Assembly (NCBI GenBank): GCA_016218465.1
Contig: JACREA010000136.1
Location: forward strand, 1 to 6,966
Reading direction: 5' to 3'
DNA: 6,966 nt
DNA from: Nitrosomonadales bacterium
Lineage (GTDB): Bacteria; Pseudomonadota; Gammaproteobacteria; Burkholderiales; Gallionellaceae
This document shows positions 4,319-6,966 of this stretch, one piece after another. The translations under genes were made by a program, and so were the position numbers. Position 1 is the stretch's first letter; each line of letters opens with the position of its first letter. The notes below the pieces were generated by a model, which had not been told where the DNA came from, did no database searches, and saw only the letters and a list, made by a program, of their open reading frames with translations.

Positions 4319-6027
4319 CCCCTTCGACCACGCTCAGGACAGGCTTTCCTCTCGATCAATTGGCCAGGTTGAACGTGGCGATTGCACGCCTGGTGACCGA
4401 CAGCCGCACGGTGCAGCGCGGCGATACCTTTGTCGCCTACCCCGGCGAAAAAGCAGATGGCAGACAGTTTATCGCACAGGTGATTGAGCAAGGTGCGAAT
4501 GCGGTGATCTGGGAATCTCAAAATTTTGCCTGGAACGATGACTGGAAAATACCCAATCTTGCGGTAAGCGACCTGCGCCATAAGGCAGGATGGCTGGCAG
4601 AGGCGGTTTACGGTGCGCCTTCAGAGAAATTGTGGATGGTGGGCATAACCGGAACCAACGGTAAGACTTCGACCTGCCACTGGATTGCGCAAGCTTTGAG
4701 CGATACCGGAAAAACGTGCGCAGTGATCGGCACCTTGGGCAACGGATTTGCAGGTGCGCTGCAATATAGCGCCAACACCACCCCGGACGCGATTCGCGTG
4801 CACAACCTGCTTGCCGATTATTTGCATGATGGCGCGCAGGCTGTGGCGATGGAAGTTTCATCGCATGCGCTGGCGCAAGGCCGGGTGAACGGGGTGCGTT
4901 TCGATGTGGCATTGCTTACCAATCTGAGCCGCGACCATCTCGAATATCACGGCGACATGAAAAGCTATGCGGCAAGCAAACGCAAGCTGTTCGACTGGCA
5001 GCACTTGAAATTCGCCGTACTGAATCTCGACGACGCGTTCGGGGCTGAGCTTGCCGAACAATTGCAGGATGGCGCGTTCCCCTCTCCTCAGTCCTCTGAT
5101 GGAACAACTAGCCATTCGGCTAACCCATCAAAAAACGATGGGCAAGCCGCTGGTTATCCCACAAGCGGGAGAGGAGGCGAACGAGAAGTGGGTCAAGCAG
5201 GTATTTTGTCGCAAGACAAAAACTCGCAAAAGCAACATTCAATCCCTGAAATTATCGGCTATGGCCTGACCGATGGTGCATTGCTGTTGGCCGAACGTCT
5301 CGGCCTGCGTATGGTATACGGCAATCTGGCCGAGATGAGTGGGCAGGGAATGCGTCTTGATGTCCACACGAGCTGGGGTGGGGCGCAAATAAACAGCGCG
5401 CTGGTCGGACGATTTAACGCAGCCAATCTGTTGGGTGCTTTGGCGGTGCTGCTGGTGAGCGATATCGGCCTGATCGATGCCGTACAGTCATTGAGCAGGG
5501 TGCAGCCGGTCGCCGGGCGCATGCAGCGACTCGGCGGTGCAGGGCAGCCAACGGTAATCGTGGATTACGCGCACACGCCGGATGCGCTGGAAAAAGTGTT
5601 GCTGGCGTTGCGCGAGGTCGGGGCGGCGAAGGGCGGCAAATTGATCTGCGTATTCGGCTGTGGCGGCGACCGCGATCGCGGCAAGCGTGCCATGATGGGT
5701 GTCGTCGCGGAGAGATTTTCCGATCACTGCATTGTCACCAGCGACAACCCGCGCAGCGAAAACCCGCAGCACATCATCGCAGAAGTGGTCAGTGACATGA
5801 CCACGAAAAATCACGAGATCATCGTCAATCGTTCAGTTGCCATCGAACGTGCAATAGGCTTGGCGCAGCAACATGACACTGTGCTGGTGGCCGGCAAGGG
5901 GCACGAGGATTATCAGGAAGTCGACGGGATAAAGTATCCGTTCAGCGATGCAGCCGTTGCGCAACAGGCGCTGCAAATATGGCAAACATTGCAATCAGCC
6001 CTGGTTAAACCACGGGGGCAAACATGA
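4315..6027 (+). CDS. murE: UDP-MurNAc-L-Ala-D-Glu:meso-diaminopimelate ligase MurE with two repeat insertions
   Basis: MurE uses ATP in the cytoplasm to add meso-diaminopimelate to UDP-MurNAc-L-Ala-D-Glu. Three Mur ligase domains are visible: the UDP-binding domain (about 15-100, with TDSRTVQRGDTFVAYPG), the ATPase domain with P-loop GITGTNGKTS (110-119, K117), TTPD at 155-158, SSHAL and the probable carbamylated lysine K222 in ASKRKLF, and the C-terminal domain with DYAHTPDALE, GCGGDRDRGKR and D477-N-P-R480, the mark of DAP specificity. At 570 residues it is about 60-80 longer than usual. The excess has two sources: residues 2-10 (TPSTTLRTG) come from a short repeat, and about 253-310 are an extra segment between LAEQLQD and PEIIGYGLTD, including the 99-bp repeat and a further hairpin. 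Both lie outside catalytic motifs, so the enzyme is expected to work. It has a strong ribosome site and ATGA overlaps at both ends. Confidence 0.97.
   Translation: MTPSTTLRTGFPLDQLARLNVAIARLVTDSRTVQRGDTFVAYPGEKADGRQFIAQVIEQGANAVIWESQNFAWNDDWKIPNLAVSDLRHKAGWLAEAVYGAPSEKLWMVGITGTNGKTSTCHWIAQALSDTGKTCAVIGTLGNGFAGALQYSANTTPDAIRVHNLLADYLHDGAQAVAMEVSSHALAQGRVNGVRFDVALLTNLSRDHLEYHGDMKSYAASKRKLFDWQHLKFAVLNLDDAFGAELAEQLQDGAFPSPQSSDGTTSHSANPSKNDGQAAGYPTSGRGGEREVGQAGILSQDKNSQKQHSIPEIIGYGLTDGALLLAERLGLRMVYGNLAEMSGQGMRLDVHTSWGGAQINSALVGRFNAANLLGALAVLLVSDIGLIDAVQSLSRVQPVAGRMQRLGGAGQPTVIVDYAHTPDALEKVLLALREVGAAKGGKLICVFGCGGDRDRGKRAMMGVVAERFSDHCIVTSDNPRSENPQHIIAEVVSDMTTKNHEIIVNRSVAIERAIGLAQQHDTVLVAGKGHEDYQEVDGIKYPFSDAAVAQQALQIWQTLQSALVKPRGQT
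4319..4344 (+). repeat. Short dispersed repeat forming the first codons of murE
   Basis: The stretch CCTTCGACCACGCTCAGGAC followed by AGGC directly follows ATGA and encodes the residues STTLRTG, which are not part of the MurE family. From memory, CCTTCGACnACGCTCAGGACAGGC-like sequences are widespread dispersed repeats in environmental bacterial genomes; this is recall and not a search result. Only one copy is in this window. Confidence 0.65.
5080..5178 (+). repeat. In-frame palindromic repeat, copy 2 (in murE)
   Basis: The same 99-bp unit as in ftsL, with its core at 5097-5158. The inner stem is CCCATC (5124-5129) with GATGGG (5137-5142), loop AAAAAAC; the outer AACTAGC and GCTGGTT stem is kept. 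The flanks can also pair: CCTCTCC (5081-5087) with GGAGAGG (5168-5174). It is read as [18 protein letters not shown] then AAGYP, the same frame as copy 1, and is 33 codons long. It lies in a loop of the ATPase domain of MurE. Confidence 0.9.
5204..5221. repeat. Perfect 7-bp hairpin with GCAA loop inside murE
   Basis: TTTTGTC (5204-5210), loop GCAA, and GACAAAA (5215-5221) form a perfect small hairpin within the non-family segment of murE, 25 bases after the end of repeat copy 2. It encodes LSQDKN. It may be a remnant of another short repeat; it lacks the GC-rich stem of a terminator. Confidence 0.4.
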
Positions 6028-6966
6028 TGCTGCTTTCACAGGCTGCGCAGGCGCTGAATGGCAGTTTGGTCGGCGAGGACGTGCGCTTCACCGGCGTGTC
6101 CAGCGACAGCCGCAAGCTGGCGAATGGCGATTTGTTCATTGCGCTGCGAGGTGAACATTTTGATGGTTATGAGTTTATCGCGCAGGCAGCGCGAAGCGGC
6201 GCTGTTGCGTCGTTAGTAAATGCCGATAGTTATGACGCGCATCCCTCAGCCCTCAGCCCTGATGGAACTACTAGCCATTCGACTAGGCTGGCAAATAACG
6301 CCAGCCAAGTCGCTGGTTATCAGTCCTCAGTCCTTGTGGTAGATGATACCCGCCTGGCATTGGGTCAATTGGCTGCGTATTGGCGCAGGCAGTTTGATAT
6401 TCCGCTGGTGGCGATTACCGGCAGCAACGGAAAGACCACGGTCAAGGAAATGCTCGCCATCATTCTGCGCGAGGCGGCAGGCAGGGACGAAGCGGTATTG
6501 GCGACCAGGGGTAATCTCAATAACGATATCGGCATGCCGCTGACTTTGCTGCAACTGAACGCGCAGCATCGTTATGCCGTAATCGAGATGGGCATGAATC
6601 ACCCCGGTGAAATCGATTATTTGACGCGCATTGCAGAACCCGATGTCGCGCTGATTACCAACGCCAGCGGCGCGCATCTCGAAGGGCTGGGCTCAGTGGA
6701 GGCTGTGGCGCGTGCCAAGGGGGAGATCTTTGCAGGGCTCAAGCACAATAGCACGGCAGTGATCAATGCTGACGATGCATACGCGCCGCTGTGGCGGACC
6801 CTCGTTGGAGCACATCGGTTTCTCGAATTCGGCCTGGATGTAAACGCCGATGTGAGCGGAACCTGGCATTCGTATGGTTATGGCCTGCAGATGGATGTAA
6901 CCGTGCCACAGGGAATGTTTGCCGTCGATTTGCAGGTGCCCGGAGTGCACAACGTACGCAACGCGC
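6024..6966 (+). CDS. murF: UDP-MurNAc-tripeptide:D-Ala-D-Ala ligase MurF, 3' end off the window
   Basis: MurF joins D-Ala-D-Ala to the UDP-MurNAc tripeptide with ATP, the last cytoplasmic step before MraY. The 314 codons present are open to the right edge; family members have about 450, so the C-terminal domain is missing. Visible are the UDP-binding domain (SSDSRKLANGDLFIALRG at about 26-43), the linker VVDDTRLALGQLAAYW (105-120), P-loop ITGSNGKTT (131-139, K137), the GNLNNDIGMPLTLL segment (163-176), EMGMNHPGEI, and AHLEGLGS through AKGEIF with the probable carbamylated lysine K232. Between ASLVNADSYDA and LVVDDTR lies a repeat-derived insertion of about 30 residues (about 73-103) in the first domain, before the P-loop. 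The start ATG 6024 overlaps the murE stop; ATG 6027 directly after is an equal alternative (GGGGG at 6014-6018 serves either). murE always pairs with murF in this operon, and mraY would be expected next. Confidence 0.96.
   Translation, partial: MMLLSQAAQALNGSLVGEDVRFTGVSSDSRKLANGDLFIALRGEHFDGYEFIAQAARSGAVASLVNADSYDAHPSALSPDGTTSHSTRLANNASQVAGYQSSVLVVDDTRLALGQLAAYWRRQFDIPLVAITGSNGKTTVKEMLAIILREAAGRDEAVLATRGNLNNDIGMPLTLLQLNAQHRYAVIEMGMNHPGEIDYLTRIAEPDVALITNASGAHLEGLGSVEAVARAKGEIFAGLKHNSTAVINADDAYAPLWRTLVGAHRFLEFGLDVNADVSGTWHSYGYGLQMDVTVPQGMFAVDLQVPGVHNVRNA
6243..6334 (+). repeat. In-frame palindromic repeat, copy 3 (in murF), flanked by heptamers
   Basis: The 62-bp core (6260-6321) matches copy 1 at about 52 of 62 positions without gaps. 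Its inner stem is perfect, GGCTGGC (6286-6292) with GCCAGCC (6300-6306), loop AAATAAC. The last 15 bases of the core (AAGTCGCTGGTTATC) equal those of copy 1. The outer flanks of copies 1 and 2 are absent; instead there are tandem heptamers, CCCTCAG twice on the left (6243-6256) and TCCTCAG on the right (6324-6330). It is read as DGTTSHSTRLANNASQ then VAGY, the same frame as the other two copies. Confidence 0.85.

Noticed and set aside
5051..5269. 72-codon + strand frame inside murE across repeat copy 2
   Set aside because: It is the second open frame of the repeat within the murE coding region and has no start signal of its own.
2424..6334. CRISPR or tandem repeat array
   Set aside because: The three copies are kilobases apart in different genes, so they are dispersed and not an array with spacers.

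Overview
The window is the start of a division and cell wall (dcw) cluster. The order is mraZ, rsmH (mraW), ftsL, ftsI, murE and murF, all on the + strand, with murF running off the right edge. Gene order, a MurE with the meso-diaminopimelate (DNPR) motif, ATGA start/stop overlaps and protein style point to a Gram-negative proteobacterium. It is most likely a betaproteobacterium of the Nitrosomonadales/Gallionellaceae kind; that placement is a judgement from memory of protein style and not a search result.

Layout. Positions 1-360 hold an open frame on the - strand that leaves the left edge; I do not recognise its product. Positions 361-563 hold nothing I can support. At 564-634 there is a textbook control region: a sigma-70 promoter (TTGACT, 17 bp, TATAGT) whose -10 end runs into four tandem 10-bp GTGG repeats, the expected MraZ operator. 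mraZ follows (635-1081). A 142-bp palindromic element (1081-1222) separates it from rsmH. The rsmH frame is intact from 1223 to 2158 except for one TAA at its 14th codon. ftsL (2148-2591), ftsI (2588-4318), murE (4315-6027) and murF (6024 onward) are packed with 4 to 11 base overlaps, so they are translationally coupled.

How the genes work together. MraZ represses the operon. RsmH methylates 16S rRNA. FtsL and FtsI are inner-membrane divisome proteins, FtsI being the septal transpeptidase. MurE and MurF add the third residue and then the terminal D-Ala-D-Ala dipeptide to the UDP-MurNAc peptide that eventually supplies FtsI's substrate.

The unusual part is that this housekeeping operon is full of small repeats. 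A family of about 62-99 bp has entered ftsL, murE and murF, in the same orientation and the same reading frame each time, so each protein carries a near-identical foreign peptide containing DGTTSHS and (Q/A)AGY or VAGY. The three copies differ mainly inside a 7-bp stem, and the differences are largely compensatory (G-C to C-G, A-T to G-C, T-A to G-C), which indicates selection or mechanism acting on a folded nucleic acid. This resembles in logic the Rickettsia palindromic elements that sit in frame inside genes. A different short repeat (CCTTCGACCACGCTCAGGAC) forms the first codons of murE, and a third, larger palindrome supplies the ribosome binding site for rsmH.
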